Shown here in pieces: positions 22,850 through 35,594 of a DNA stretch of 64,000 nt (position 1 is the first letter of the stretch; each line of letters begins with the position of its first letter). This DNA comes from Reticulascus tulasneorum (lineage: Eukaryota; Ascomycota; Sordariomycetes; Glomerellales; Reticulascaceae), in assembly GCA_001557505.1 (NCBI GenBank), contig LSAX01000005.1, positions 3,286,001 through 3,350,000 on the forward strand, read 5' to 3'. A program made the translations under genes and the position numbers. The notes beneath the pieces were generated by a model. It was given only the letters and a program-made list of their open reading frames with translations. It made no database searches and was not told where the DNA came from.

Positions 22850-25057
22850 GTCGGGGGTTGGTAAGGGAGGTTTGTATCGGTGTAAGATGTTGAGTCGCAA
22901 GACGACGCGATGGGATCAACTCGGGGAAGGGAGAAGGGCGGGGAGGTCAAGGAAAGGCCAGACTGATGGGAGATGACGGTACTTGAATAAGAAAAACCTG
23001 CATTCATCCTCGTCTGCTTGCTCATCTACCTACCTAGCTAGGTACGGAGATGTCACCGGCGCTGATGCGATGCGATGCAAGGCAAGGCAAGGCAAGACAA
23101 GCTGCGTGCCAACTCGCAATCCACTAGCCCAACCTAAGACGCAACCAATTGGCAGCTGCCACCGCGTCCCATCGCCACTTATGCCTCATATTAAGGGTTG
23201 TACTCCCACCCGCCAGGTCCCTGCCTGTTCCTGGGCCGTGATCTTCCAGGACCGGCCCACCGACGACCAAGCGATGCACTGCCAACTGGCACTGATCTAG
23301 GGCATTTTTCAGTTAGGGTGTATATTGGCGGGGGTGGCGTTGGGAGAAGCGGTGACCTGTCAATAGGCTACGGTCTCCGCTTGGCTGGGTATTGGCGCCG
23401 CGAGCTTGCTGGGGTGCTGTCGCTTCCAGCAAACGCACAGCATCATCATCGATGGCGTGGAATTCCCCTTCGTACGGAAGACGTGGCGGCTGGGGATCGC
23501 CCAATCAGGCTTGGAGAGGCGTCATTTCGGCTTTTTCAGGGGGGCGGCCCAGCCTTCCTCGTGGACATCTGCATGCCTGTGGTGGGTGGTAGTACAGAAA
23601 CGGCGTGTCTCAGATGTTTAGACCGATATTGTCCAGATGATCGCGAACAAGAGTCAAATGTTTCTGCTAATTTACGGGGAGAGACGAATGGGGATGGTCA
23701 CCGTGTAGCATTGAGGCTGAGGTCTCACCTAGAGTCATCCTTGCGTAGACTCTTGGTGGAATCTCCAGTGAGCGCCACACACCTACCTACCTACTTACGC
23801 TACTCACTTGGTCCATCCCGGATGTCTCCAGTATTAGTGTCCACATAATTAATCGGGGGTAGAGGATAAAGCAGGACTCTTGTTAATTAGTACCCAGGGG
23901 AAAATGGGGGACAGACCACGTCCGCCCAGACACGGCAACAGAACGCTGTTTAGAGCAGCCCATGACGTAGTCGCAAAGTGGCATTGCAGGGACCACTTCC
24001 CAGATGCCTGATGATGCCGCAACCGAAGAATGGTCATCAGGGACAGTCATGTACAGCCCAGAAGGGTGCTGTTTGGAAATCATCACACCTTCATTCCCTC
24101 TTGTTGGATGCAATGTTCTAAGAGCAAATCTCTTCACCGAATGATTATCCGGGGGTACGTTGAACAGGAAGCGAGTGTATCAGAGTTGGGTGCTCGTGGG
24201 AGCCATGCTTTCGAATCCCAGGCTCATGGACTGATAGTCAGGGAGAGATTCTTATCCGAACGGAAAAGACTCAAATAGTTGTCCTACAAAGTTTTAGCAC
24301 TCTTCGGCATAAGATCGTGGGGAGTTCGCAATCGAGTTGCTACTTCGAAGTTCTCGTTCACAGGTGTGCTGGTAATTTTTATTATTTTTTATTTTTTTGG
24401 GTTTTGTCACAGCAGGGTCTTCCAGTGGCTCCGGCGCTAGAGGGCACTAAAACAGCGTATCGGGAACCCTGCCCCACAATCATCCTGACTAAGCTTTGAA
24501 GCCACAGAGTGCCTTTTGCTCGTGATCCACCTCGTGACGATGGTTGCCTAACACGGTCTTAAATCGCGTGCAAAACAAAGTCGCCAAATCTCGAAATGCC
24601 TCGCTTTCGTGACTCTGTAAAGCATCCTCACACAGCTTATCTTCCCGCGACCCTTCGTAGAACTATACGTCCCGCATGCACCTGCTCATTCATTCCCTGA
24701 GCAACTCGGCCCCACCAGCCAGCCGTTCGGCAAGGCGGGAGAGACATATGGAAGGTGCCGCCTGCGCAGACACGTCCCGTGTATAAGTCCGTCCAGAACG
24801 AGCTCCTGTCATAAAACTAGAGTTTACCGAATAGAAGGGTGGTAGCCTCGTTTGGGAATTACACTGCTTGCCGTCAATAGTCTTGCGGAAAGCCTCGCAG
24901 ACCTGCCAATTGCAACAGTAGCGACTTTCGTCTTCAACCTGACACACACACCGTCCGGGACGCGGCACCCAAAGCGACTTGGCTTCACACAGGACAATCT
25001 TCTTCTTGCTTCCGTTTCGCGTCTCTGATACATAGTTTTGTTCAGTCAGCTCTCACA
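22850..25057. other. Intergenic, 2.2 kb, FAD oxidase to nej1 (divergent)
   Basis: Promoters of two divergent genes. It contains short tandem arrays near 23020-23100 (CTAC, GATGC and AAGGC units). A 216-codon plus-strand frame at 23198-23848 has no protein-like domain. A minus-strand Cys-rich open segment at 24690-25052 lacks an ATG. Confidence 0.45.
23064..23099 (+). repeat. GATGC / AAGGC pentanucleotide tandem repeats
   Basis: Three GATGC-type units run directly into three to four AAGGC-type units (the last degenerate as AAGAC). A CTACCTACCTAGCTAGGTA run lies just upstream at about 23026-23044. Confidence 0.75.
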
Positions 25058-26581
25058 ATGTCGGCTGGCCCATCTTGGCGGCCGCTGCCTATGACGGCGG
25101 GACGCCACGGGCTGCCTACTCTCTTGGTGTCGACCGCTTTCACGTCATCGGCATATACGATTCACCTCACGGATATGGCCAACATTTGGTCTGAGCGGAT
25201 GGAACGCAAGGACATCATCTTGCGCAGCCTGACGGAGAATACTAGCATCGACCCCACCGATCCGAGCAGTGACAATTTCAGCATGTTGCTCTCCAAGGTG
25301 AGGTCCGGCTTCGATACGTCCCACCCAGATCATGGTCAAAGCAGCATGACTTTGTCCGCAGCGAAGAAGTCTGCCTCCGGTGAGGATGCCCTGGCGTTTC
25401 GGGTCACCTGCCAGCTAGAGGGCCTGCCGCCGTTCAAGTGGCCGCTGTTTCTCAAGAAGTGCCCCTCGTCGCTGCTAGCCACGGAGCTGGTTGTCCCTTT
25501 ACTGCAAGCAAACCTCACTGCTTCCCTTGAGGTTGACTCGCTTGTGGACATCGTTCATCAGAAGGACAACATCATCGCCAAGCTGCTTGATAAGCTCGAC
25601 GCGACAGGTACTCGGCTCGAGCATGTATTCACCACCTTATCTGCGAAACAAAAGATCACACGCTCTTTGGCTGAGGAGAAAATTAAAGGTCTAGCTCCTT
25701 TTACCAAGGATGAGTGGAACAGGAAGATCATTGCCAGTATCGACAGGCCGCATGATCTTCCCGGGTTGGTGCAAGGCGTCCTTGGTGAAAGAGGGCTTTC
25801 TTATAAACACGGTGCGGAAATCGAGAACTCCGATGCACTCAGCAACTGGTGGACCGAGTTGGGAACCACATCCAGCATCCCGATTGTAGGTCCAAAGCCA
25901 CCCCAGGCTCGGCCGAAACAACAGACGCCGCCACCCGTGCAGCCCCAGGATGAAGACGATGACTTTCAGGTCCAAGCTACGCCGCCGCATCTCATGTCAG
26001 CTCGGAAGCGCAGTACCACGGCCGGCGCTGCGGCGAAACACGACGACACTACCGAGGACGAAGACGAAGATATCTCTCAGATACCAGACAGCAATCCGCC
26101 GCCAAGGTCACCCCCGCCAACCAAGAAACCAGCTGCACGCCTAGGAGCTATTGGCCAGAAGAAGAGGACCATTCCACTACCCGCGCCTCCCGCCGCCAAT
26201 GATAATGACTCGGAGACTGCGTCGGAAGCAGATGACGAGCCGGCAACATCCCGTCCTGTACAGAGACAAGCAGCAGCAAAGAAGGGCGGTCTCGGCCGTA
26301 TCGGAGGTGGAAAGCCACCGGTTCGCTCAAAATCTCCAGAAGCAGATAGTACGAACATCGAGAAACCATCGCCCCGCAAGCTGGGCCAAATCGGGGCCGG
26401 TGCGATTAAGGCAGACGAGGAAACAAGAGGCCGGGCTCGAACCGTGGCACGAGCAGAGCAGGTAGAAGAGAAACCGAGGGAGACGTCACAGGAACGCGCA
26501 GATCGCAAGCGGGAAGAATTACAAAGGGAGCTGGAGAGAAAGGCAGCGGCAGGGCCGGCCCGCAAGAAGCGAAAATTTTGA
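25058..26581 (+). CDS. nej1: XLF/Nej1-like non-homologous end-joining factor
   Basis: Accessory factor that supports DNA ligase IV in double-strand-break joining. Intronless, 507 residues. The N-terminal head domain matches fungal XLF: WRPLP, LLVSTAFTSSAYTIHLTDM near 22-40, IWSERMERKDIILRSL, and FRVTCQLEGLPPFKWPLFL near 111-130. A helical stalk (LLQANLTASLEVDSLVDIV, IIAKLLDKLDATG) follows to about residue 230. The disordered C-terminal half is Pro/acid-rich and carries three LGxIG motifs (near 360, 410 and 441). It ends in ARKKRKF, like the basic KKRK tail of yeast Nej1 needed for end joining and comparable to Ku-binding tails. The start is fixed by MSAGPSWRPLP directly before the conserved head. 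Confidence 0.87.
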   Translation: MSAGPSWRPLPMTAGRHGLPTLLVSTAFTSSAYTIHLTDMANIWSERMERKDIILRSLTENTSIDPTDPSSDNFSMLLSKVRSGFDTSHPDHGQSSMTLSAAKKSASGEDALAFRVTCQLEGLPPFKWPLFLKKCPSSLLATELVVPLLQANLTASLEVDSLVDIVHQKDNIIAKLLDKLDATGTRLEHVFTTLSAKQKITRSLAEEKIKGLAPFTKDEWNRKIIASIDRPHDLPGLVQGVLGERGLSYKHGAEIENSDALSNWWTELGTTSSIPIVGPKPPQARPKQQTPPPVQPQDEDDDFQVQATPPHLMSARKRSTTAGAAAKHDDTTEDEDEDISQIPDSNPPPRSPPPTKKPAARLGAIGQKKRTIPLPAPPAANDNDSETASEADDEPATSRPVQRQAAAKKGGLGRIGGGKPPVRSKSPEADSTNIEKPSPRKLGQIGAGAIKADEETRGRARTVARAEQVEEKPRETSQERADRKREELQRELERKAAAGPARKKRKF

Positions 26582-29500
26582 ACATTTTGGTATTCATGTA
26601 CCCAGCCAGCGATTCCTTTTGGGTATTGGAGTTCCATGTTTATAGTTTGTATACCCCGTACTTTAAGATACTCTCGCTACCTCCTCAGCTCCTTCCTATC
26701 GGTCTCGGGCAGAACTCTCGTGTTGCCAGTGTCACGGCCCTCGACATTCGACGCCGTCCTGCATGAGCATGATGATCCACGGCACAAACCCGCTGCCGAT
26801 CGCCTGACGACTAGCTCCCCGATGAGGCTCTTATCCAAATGAAATGGTCGTGCAAGCTCCAGCAGATAGTTCCCTTTGTGTACCCCGAACGGAGGATCGG
26901 GATAAAGATTTATCTCCTAACGGCCCGAAAGCCACCCACCATGTTGTCCTTGTCCAACCAAACGTTGTGTAGGACTGCAGCTTGGTTGTACAATGCGAAG
27001 TTTTGTGGTCGTTCAGTTACGCCCGAATGTGGCTCGATCCTTCCTGTTGCACGGCAGCATGTCAGGAAGAACATAGCATCATGCGGACTCGGGAATGGCC
27101 ACCTGTGAATGGTCTCGAATCAGTCGCGAGATGAAAACGTATAGTGACTCCCGATGAGAGCGTCGGCACATTTGTGTGTTGCTAGTATGTCTGTGACGCC
27201 TAGTCCATTTCCAAGCAACAGAGGCTATAATGTAACTAGATCTTAGCGAGGTAGAGCAATGTCGTCACGGATAGCCCGGCCAATGGGTGAATAGTTTCCG
27301 CCCGTGGAAATTCGGTAACGGTCAGACGTTAGACAGGCGTTGACAACAACTTTGCGTTGCTATGAGAGGGGCGCCTCTGTTCCATTTTTAGCTCTGCTTC
27401 TTAATTCTGATCAATACACGTGGCGGTTGAGTTAATTGAAGGCGTCCGAAATAAGCCTGTGTGCTCCTCCTAGGTGGGAAGGTGGCACGAGAATAATGAA
27501 CGTCAAGCCGACAGAATATGGAGAGTCCCCCAACTGCACGGGCAGTGAGGCAGTTGTAGACAAGAGCCAGCTGCTTTTTCCTGCCCCTTCTTTCAATTCT
27601 GGAGTGTGATTGGGATCTCCTGACCAAGAGATGAGTCGCAATGCGGCGCAGGTTGTCGTTATTGATAGAATTATTCGAGAAACACCAGACCGTGACAGTG
27701 ACTTACAGTTTCTGTGCTTACTGTCATTACAATGTCCGCTTTGATTAGATGAAACGAGTTTCGTACGTAGGCCCAATACATTGCATTAGCTCTTGGCATG
27801 AAATGGGAAGACGTGACGCCTACACCAGTGTGGTAGATATCTAGTTCCATAGAAACTAGTAAGGTGAGAGTTACCAGAGTTGTTTAGCATTGCCATCGGC
27901 TCCATGCGCCTTAGTGAGCTAGAAAATGCCGAAGCTAAAGTGGGTTCGTAATCTCTGTCACAAATTCATATGACTTGATGTATTTGCAATAAACCAATAC
28001 AAACATAGGCTCATTCTGCATATTGTCTTAGAATCTCATTCGTCATCAAGACTCATAAAGCTCGTCTTCCTTAACCAAACCTGTCTCAAGCTCAGAGTAT
28101 CTTTCGATATTCCATTTCGTATCACTGCGCTTGCGCTCGAAGAGCAACAAAGCTTAGAGTCGAACGTCTCAGCACAGCCACGGAGCGCGTCTATCGCGCC
28201 AAAATCCAATATGACCAGTCAGATATCACAACTGTTCGCCATTTGCCATCTGCAGCCTCATTCGAATCCGGGCAGTGGCCGAGTCTTCAACCCAGGGAAG
28301 ATCCCGGGTTCCCGGTTTCTGAACCTGTCATCCTTTTGTTGAAACTTCCATCTCGCGTACCTCGACTTTTGACTCGAACTCTGCGACCTAAGGCATGTAA
28401 AATATGATACATCAGATGTCAATTCGGCGAGGTCGGGGACTGGAAGAGCGGCAGCTTCATCTCAGGTGGGATGAATGCAGTTACCATTACGAGACAACTC
28501 ACCCTACATAGCAGCAACCTGCATGGAGCTGAGCAGTGAACAATACCTTGTTGAATAAATGGGTTCGGACCATGGAAGTTTAGCTCATGCTTGCGCTGTG
28601 CATGCGCGAGTGAAAAGCCATGCCCAAATGTTTCGAACGTCACGGTCAAAATCCCCCGCGAATGCAACAATCGCTTCACAGGAATATTCGACAGTCTTTC
28701 TGTCAGCATCCGCATAGGGTATTAGGGGAAATGCTGTGAAGAGAACAGAAGTAATTAATCTGTCTCGTTGAACGGCGAAGCGACTGGGGCTTTCGATAGC
28801 CAGACCTGCCCACCCTTCTGCTGGACCACCACTACATTTTGCGGCCGTTTGCCGAAGGTTCTTCGTATTTGCTGCCGCATAGGTAGTGACTGCTCAGAAT
28901 TTTGGCCAGTCAACTCGATGTAGACTTACCACTCGGGCCGGGACGAGCACGCATGGCATCGAATTCGGGGAGGTAGCGTTCTCTGAGCGACAGTCCCAAT
29001 TAGTCGAAATGACATGAATTGCCAAGCGACCAATATCGAAGAGATTAACTGCTTTTGAAAGGTGGCCATGCATCGGGCAGCAACCCAAATGTTCCGCCCA
29101 GAAAGCATCAATACCCATGTCCCCACGCATACGCACCAGTGTAGATCGGATCAGAGCGCTCACAAGATGGAGAAATATATGGCCTGCTACCTACCCCACG
29201 GCCATGGGTTCCACGTACCCGGTCGAGGGAAAGCTGTGGATGCAAGTCACTCACGGGAACCATCACTCGCATCACCTAGCTTGACGGTCCTGCTATTCGC
29301 TGCTTTCATGCAAGAGACCAGAGGGGCTCCCACCTGAGGTGGCTGCATATCTTGTTCATTTCCACTCGGGGAAGGCCATCCGTCTCGCTACGTGGGGGTT
29401 CGATTTCCAAATTGGTCTGGCTGCAGGGCGAGAAGAACGTTATTGTCTTGTTTTCTCGCCAAAGTAGTCACCGCTAGTTTCGGAGAAGGACACTGATTCG

Positions 29501-32052
29501 CAATATCCAGGAGCAATAAGTTGCAAAGTGAGGTTCGTTTTGTGGTTGTCAAGAAATGCTGGAAGGAGTTGGGCAGATATCCGTTTATTTAAACCATAGA
29601 ATGCGATGCATAATGGCCGATATTATTGCAGGTCGTGATCAGATCCTAGATTAGTCGGATACCCGGCTACTACGATTCCTGGGCGCTGGAGAGAGTCGCG
29701 TACCAGAGTTCTGCCCATGCAGGTTCAGCGGGATGTGACGCTGGGAGGATTGCTGAACGTCAGGAGCCAGAACCTCTGCTAAGTACCGTCAAATGCTGCA
29801 AAATACCTAGTCAGAAATGGGAGAGTTCGATCTGCATTGCACATTTATGCAGCTCTGCACCATAATCCGCATTGGAGGTGGCGTCCGTTCTACGCCAATA
29901 GACCTGTTTGCATGACCAGGATTGCATTGCCACTTTGACCGGATGAATTAGCCCAACTGCTTAGTATCGGATGTCCGCGCAGGATCATCTTTCACATCTC
30001 AATTCTCAAGCCAAGAGACAAATTCTGCCGTGCCTGTCTCAATGCTGTGGAGCTGTCCTGAAGAGACTCTGCCAGCGTTTTTCGACGTGCCGTATCATCC
30101 AAACCATTGTCATCTTGTCTCACCAAGCACATAGCGAGAAAGTCCGATCCATCTCGGATTAAGGCTGTCAAGATCGTATTAGCAACCTTTCAAGTTGTTA
30201 AGCCGCTGTCAGTGTGCCGTCCGGCGCTGTCAAACCGTCTTTGGTACTCTTAGCTTCTCAGCGCAAGATCCCTCTGTTCGGCAACTCAGTAGCTCTAGTT
30301 TTCTCTAGTCCAATGACAATCACGATGCCGTGTTGATGCATATGTGGCTTACTAAATCAGGTCAGGGCTGCCTCTAGATTTCCTTATATGATTGCCAATT
30401 CGGCGTGGGTGTACTTGGCATGGGCGGAAACAAGTGCCACGATGGTCTGCAGGAAAGTACTTGGATGCCCTGTCTGGGGAAATATGAGCACACACTGCAA
30501 TGCGGGTTTAAAGATGCAGAACAACTTCCCCACTCAACAGGGTGTACTGTTGCAACAATCCAATGGTAACTTGCAAGAATTCCGGTCACACGAGCGAAGA
30601 AAGACAGGCCGAAGACAACTGACTCCTAACCCTTGCTGGAACGTTACAACCTCAAGCTCCACCGTTGTGTACCGTATCATTGGCCCTGCTCAAAATGTGT
30701 ACTGTCCCCAGATATACCAGCACATGCTCTGAAGTGCACAGTCACCAGCTGTGCAACCCCCAAAGGCTTCGTCGTCCACCTCTCTCACATGGGGAAAGGT
30801 GGAGGAGGCTGACCGCACACGGTGCTTTATGTGATCCATCCATCTTCTGAAGAGAAGCACTGCCCTGACCTTGACGATCGAAAAACCTGCGGGTCGCCTA
30901 ACCATGGGCCTTGCATGAGGTTTAGTAGTGATACAGTTGCATCGAATCATGAAGCACACTAGCCTAACAGTGAGCGATTTGGGCCACATCCATTAGTGCC
31001 ATGACATAATAGGCTATTACGATGTTCTTCGGCACACTTTCAAGGCCACTATCCAAAACTAAGGTCCTTGGCGCATGAGTTATGTGCATAGAAGGGAGCA
31101 TCCACGTTTAGGGTGAGCTGTACTAAATATTCTTCGAATTTGGGTTTCGTTCTACCATATGTTGATGCATCCCCTTTGACCACCGCTTTTTTTCTTGAGC
31201 TCGTATGTTCTCCAAATCCAAAGCCAAATTGAGCCATAAAAAGGTCTCTGAAAAGAGTGTAAGAAGCATATCGTTAAGGATACATAGCTGCTGTCCACCT
31301 CCTGTGAGGAGACAAGCAAAAGGTGAGAGATGAGAAGCGGTGAGCAGGTTGTAAATGACAGATATTATGCCGCCGCGATCAAATCTCACGGCGAGGCTTC
31401 CGAAATCGGCCAAAAGTAACACACGATCCTCCAAACCGCAGATGTTGCAATGTGATATCGGATATGTGTTTCCGCCCAAGCGCAAAGTGTCGCCGCATCA
31501 GCGCGCAACGACCTTCAATGCCGCCCCCAAGCCCAACTCCCACCGCCGGCCGAAGACCTAGAAGCCTAATGCATGATGCGACGTTCCCTAAAAGCCCTAC
31601 CACCCTAGTCCATCCAACAATGAAATCATCTAGTGTATTTGTTAACGATCCTTCTGCCCCCCCATGCCATGATGTTAAGCATGTGTCAGTGTGTGCAACC
31701 AGCCACAGTCACATCAGCGTCCACTTCCAAACAAAAGCACGATCATCCCAACCCCATGCAGAGTCCAAAGAGAGCAAGCCCAGTGATACTTGTCAAGACC
31801 AAGCGTCTCTTTGAGCGAGTAATGATGTAATTCGTCCAGATGCTTGTATCGTTGCGTTGTTTCCCAGATTCGTTAACAGAGCGTTGCTCCTACCAGTTCC
31901 AAGAGTGTGCGGTTCTGGCCAATGCACAAAAGCTGCTCCAATGTTACTCAAACATTGTCGTTGAAAGTACGCAAGGACATAAATGATTGAGTAATGCCCA
32001 ACTCCGAAATTCAGGGCACACAAAAACACACGTTGTGTGGAGAGCACGACTT
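26582..32052. other. Gene-poor stretch of 5.4 kb
   Basis: The largest interval without a supportable gene. Only short frames occur. Two minus-strand segments (28419-28715 and 28894-29163) have mildly protein-like composition but no recognised domain. I see no terminal inverted repeat, long direct repeat or transposase motif. It may hold non-coding RNA or decayed genes. Confidence 0.45.
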
Positions 32053-33630
32053 TTAGATGCTGCCTTCATCCTCATCCCAGGGGCAGTCGTACAGCTCGTC
32101 ATTGCAGCCATCCGTATACCCATCGCTGTCGAAAACCATGCCCCTCGAGGGGTACACCCCTTGCACGTCGGCGATGGTGTAGTGCGGGAAGTTGTAAGTG
32201 GGCTGTATATTACTGCTGATGTGGTGACGCGGGCTGGGCAGGGTAACAGAAAGACTAGCGGCCGCTATGGGTGTGCGGACATGGTATTCGCTGGAATCGA
32301 GTGAGCTGGTGATCGTACCGGGTGTGCCAGGGCTGCCCGGCGATGAGAGGCGTCGCCGAGCCTGCCTCGACTGGCTTGTGGCGTAGCCGCCTCTGCGACC
32401 TGAGGCTGCACGTCCTGTCACCAAGCTGTCGCTGTCATGTCTGGCACGACGGCGGGTATAGCCACTCTTGCGATAACGTGTGGTGCTTTGCACGCCATTT
32501 TGGACAGCCCAGTCTTCCATCATCCATTCCGTAGGTCTCCTCGTGCCCGTAACAGACCTTGGGGGGTTTGCGGGGGTGAGATGCATGACACCTTCGTGCG
32601 GCTGCACCCTCTTTACAAAGGCCTGTGCCATGAGTTAGCGGGCCCTCGCTCATATTCCACCAAGCCACGAATGGAGTGCATTAATAGGATTAAGCAAGTT
32701 CATATGACGAAACCAGGATACGAACGCACTTACGTGATTCATGCTGAGATTGTGGCGAATGCTATTCATCCAACCCTTGTTGCCATTCCTTCCCTTGTTG
32801 GTGTTCTCCCGAAACCACTGGTAGATTTCCTGCAGCGTCATTGCGTGACTAGGCCGGCTCATGAAGGCGCGGTAGATCAACTGCGCGTAGGGTTCCTCTC
32901 CTGGCTCTGGCTCCGTGCCCAATCCAGGCGTGAGGGGAGGATCTGGCGTCATGAATTCGACCTTGATCTGCTTGATCTCCTTTGTCGGTTTCGCGGCGAC
33001 CTCTTGGGCTGACTCAGAGTTCGACAATGTTGGGCAAGAAGTTGCAGATGGCCGACTGGGGGATATGCTAGTGGGCGAATGGATGTTGCTGTCAGTCGCT
33101 GACTCAACGCTTTGGTGGCCGTAGCGGTAATGTAAGGCTAAGGCCTGCTCAGTAAGGCCTCCAGAAACGACGTCTTGAACCCCGACGTCCAGGTGAATGA
33201 GCTGTTGTTGGCAATAGGCCGGCTCCACTGTGTCTTCATGCCACTGTGTCTGCTGGCCAGATAGCCAGGCTCGCGAAGATGGATGTGGGGAGTTGCAGTT
33301 TGTCGAGGCGACTCCGCCAGTAGGACGGCCCCGGTACACATATTGCTCGTAACCGCTGTCAGGAAGAGGCAGCGGAGCTGCCCAGAGGACTCCCTTGTTT
33401 GATGTTGAGTAGACTGGCGTTGAGGCCATGGATTGCAGCGTACTCTGATGGTGATGGCTCGAGCCATTGTTCGAAAGCTGACGATGCGGAGATAAAGAGG
33501 AATAGTAGCCATGCGTCTGGCTCTCAAGGTCTTGATCCACTGTTGAGGTTGGTTGCGTTTCGTTCGTTGATCCGCCTCTGTCACTATAGCCGTCAACAAC
33601 TGGCAGACCGTGGATAAGAAGTGAGTCCAT
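32053..33630 (-). CDS. Forkhead (winged-helix) transcription factor
   Basis: Exons 33630-32734 and 32622-32053 with a 111-base intron; 488 residues. The forkhead domain lies at about 247-325: PYAQLIYRAFMSRPSHAMTL, QEIYQWFRENT, GWMNSIRHNLSMNH. The last block is recognition helix H3, and the intron falls immediately after it, before AFVKRV. N-terminal sequence is Ser/Gln/His-rich and disordered. A basic segment after the domain (RYRKSGYTRRRARHD, RQARRRLSSPGSP) may be the nuclear signal and wing 2. The C-terminus is acidic. The start MDSLLIHGLP is preferred over an upstream in-frame ATG at 33822 whose extension looks like leader. Target genes unknown. Confidence 0.9.
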
Positions 33631-35594
33631 CTCGACAGTCTGGAATGAGACGCCAAGTAACGCGTGTGCAATTGCGTATCGATGTTGCTGAACAAGAGAT
33701 TCTGTTATCGCAAGCGGTAGTTTGATTGCAGGACGGACAATTGTACACAGGCAATGAGAGGGAATCGGAACAAAGATGGAGACAATGAGACGGAATGGGA
33801 TAATATAAGACGATTGGGTCACGATAACTGATGATGCCTCTCGTGCCCCAGACGTCTTTTGTTTGTCTTAGTTATTGGTTTGAATGTAGATGACGAATGA
33901 TGTTTGATCTGAAGAGCGTCCGACATGACGACGACATCAATGCTCTTGTTTAAATAACCGATATGAGGTGCCTCTCTTAGACGAGTGGAATAAGCAAGCA
34001 GAAGAGACAACGGGTGTCTACGCCTTACGGCCTGAGGCTCCTGTCAAGAGTCACATAAAGAGGGAGAAAAAGGGAGGGAGGAAACAAACACAAGGGCCTA
34101 AGGGGAAGGACCGGGGTACCGTAACTGTCACAGCTGGCACATGTGCATATGGGGGGCAACAACAGATCTTTGAATTGGAGTGTAGTTTCGTCTTCCCACA
34201 CAAACACATGTGTACTTTGCATGGCAGATGTTTTGCGATTCCGATGCAAACAGAAAACGAGGCTTTTGTTTCTTTTTCTCGCCCTTGGCTGCGCCAATCT
34301 GGGGCAAGGGTAATGAGCATGTCATCCAACTGTGCAAGAGTAACTAGTTAGCCTGGTGTAACCCCCCGGTGTGGTAGAATGTATCCTGAGTACCCTCTAT
34401 CTCTGCCGCGGCGTGTAGGTGATGCCACGAGGCCGTTGGGAGGTAACGGCGCTACCATGATGATACGTACAGCCTTGGAGTACAGCTCATGATCCATTCT
34501 CCCCCTCTGCGTAGAGGACCAAATTCGGACATTGAAAGTGACAGATTCAGGACCGGCGGATAGCCACCGAACACATTAAAGCCCCCCCACTCCACAGGCC
34601 AATGGCCAGCAAGGTGGAAGATCAACGACAGCGAACAGGCTTGCAGCTCTACAGGCGATCGCCTTCCGCAGCCACGCTACCAGGAGACACCATGGCTGAC
34701 AAGGCATTGTCACTGTCGAGCAATGCGGTATGGCAACCTAGATTGGGGTGGCCCAGCCAGCCAGCCAGCCAGCCAGCTTTACCTCCGACAGCGAGGCGAG
34801 CACGGGGAGGAGATGGCCGAGCGGTTGGCCGCAGTCGATGCTTCGCCAAGCAGAAGCCAATCAGTGGCGGAGAACTTCCTCGCACCTCGGAGAAGGGAAG
34901 CCTTACTGGCGTGGTGGGGCTGTCAGAGGACTGCTGGACTGCACATGGCCATCGATATCGCCCTCTAAAAACACGCAGTGAGATGGAACTGAACTAGTTA
35001 CGGAACCTGTCACCGCCATCAGGGGCGCCCTGACTGGGATGCAGGCGGAAAGGCCACGGACATTGGCCCTCTGCAATGAATGGCTGCAGGTCATCGATTT
35101 GATTGCTAACAATGTTGCGCTTTGTGGCGTCATTCGACAAACAGGACAATGATTGGGATCTCTGCATATCCCAAATTGCTCTCGCTCGACCAATATACCG
35201 CTCAGGCGATCTGGCAGTTCCTCACAAGATGGTGGTAGCAGCCAAGCGAATGAGTCCCGTTACAGTCTAGAAACGCTCACACCCGTCCCATGCATGACTG
35301 AAGCGCTGCGTAGAAGTGGGGGTAATCAAAAACGTGATCTGGGAAGCCTCCATACTGTGACACAGGCCCGCTGGATGGAGTTATAGGGTGGATCGGTGCT
35401 CTGACCGCTACAACGATTGTCGTCTAACTACTCTCTGTGGGATCAACGAACCATTTCAGCGGCTGCTCCATCCACAAGCTCCATATCCTTCGCTACAATG
35501 CATCGATTTCACCTGACTCTATGAAGCGGTACTGCGAGACCCGATTTGGTCTAGCCCGTATGAAGAAGCATGCAGATGCTGCAAGCGAGAGTCA
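33631..35594. other. Intergenic, 2 kb, forkhead promoter and cactin 3' flank
   Basis: Long upstream region, common for fungal transcription-factor genes. Contains a CCAG microsatellite at 34752-34776. A 131-codon plus-strand frame at 34602-34997 runs through that repeat and has no domain. Confidence 0.5.
34752..34776 (+). repeat. CCAG tetranucleotide microsatellite
   Basis: Six uninterrupted CCAG-phase units. Confidence 0.9.

Noticed and set aside
23198..23848. 216-codon plus-strand frame
   Set aside because: No domain, irregular composition, no promoter or splice context; lies in a divergent promoter region.
24150..24240. tRNA-like B box (TTCGAATCCC) near 24210
   Set aside because: The arms beside the loop do not pair, and no A box or acceptor stem lies at the right distance.
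28250..28325. Possible tRNA with A-box-like TGGCCGAGTC and GGGTTCCCGG
   Set aside because: The T-loop lacks the invariant TTCRA order, and no cloverleaf could be drawn.
29385..29420. GGTTCGATTTCC resembling a Pol III B box
   Set aside because: No matching A box upstream and no acceptor stem.
34602..34997. 131-codon plus-strand frame
   Set aside because: Runs through the CCAG microsatellite and has no recognisable domain.
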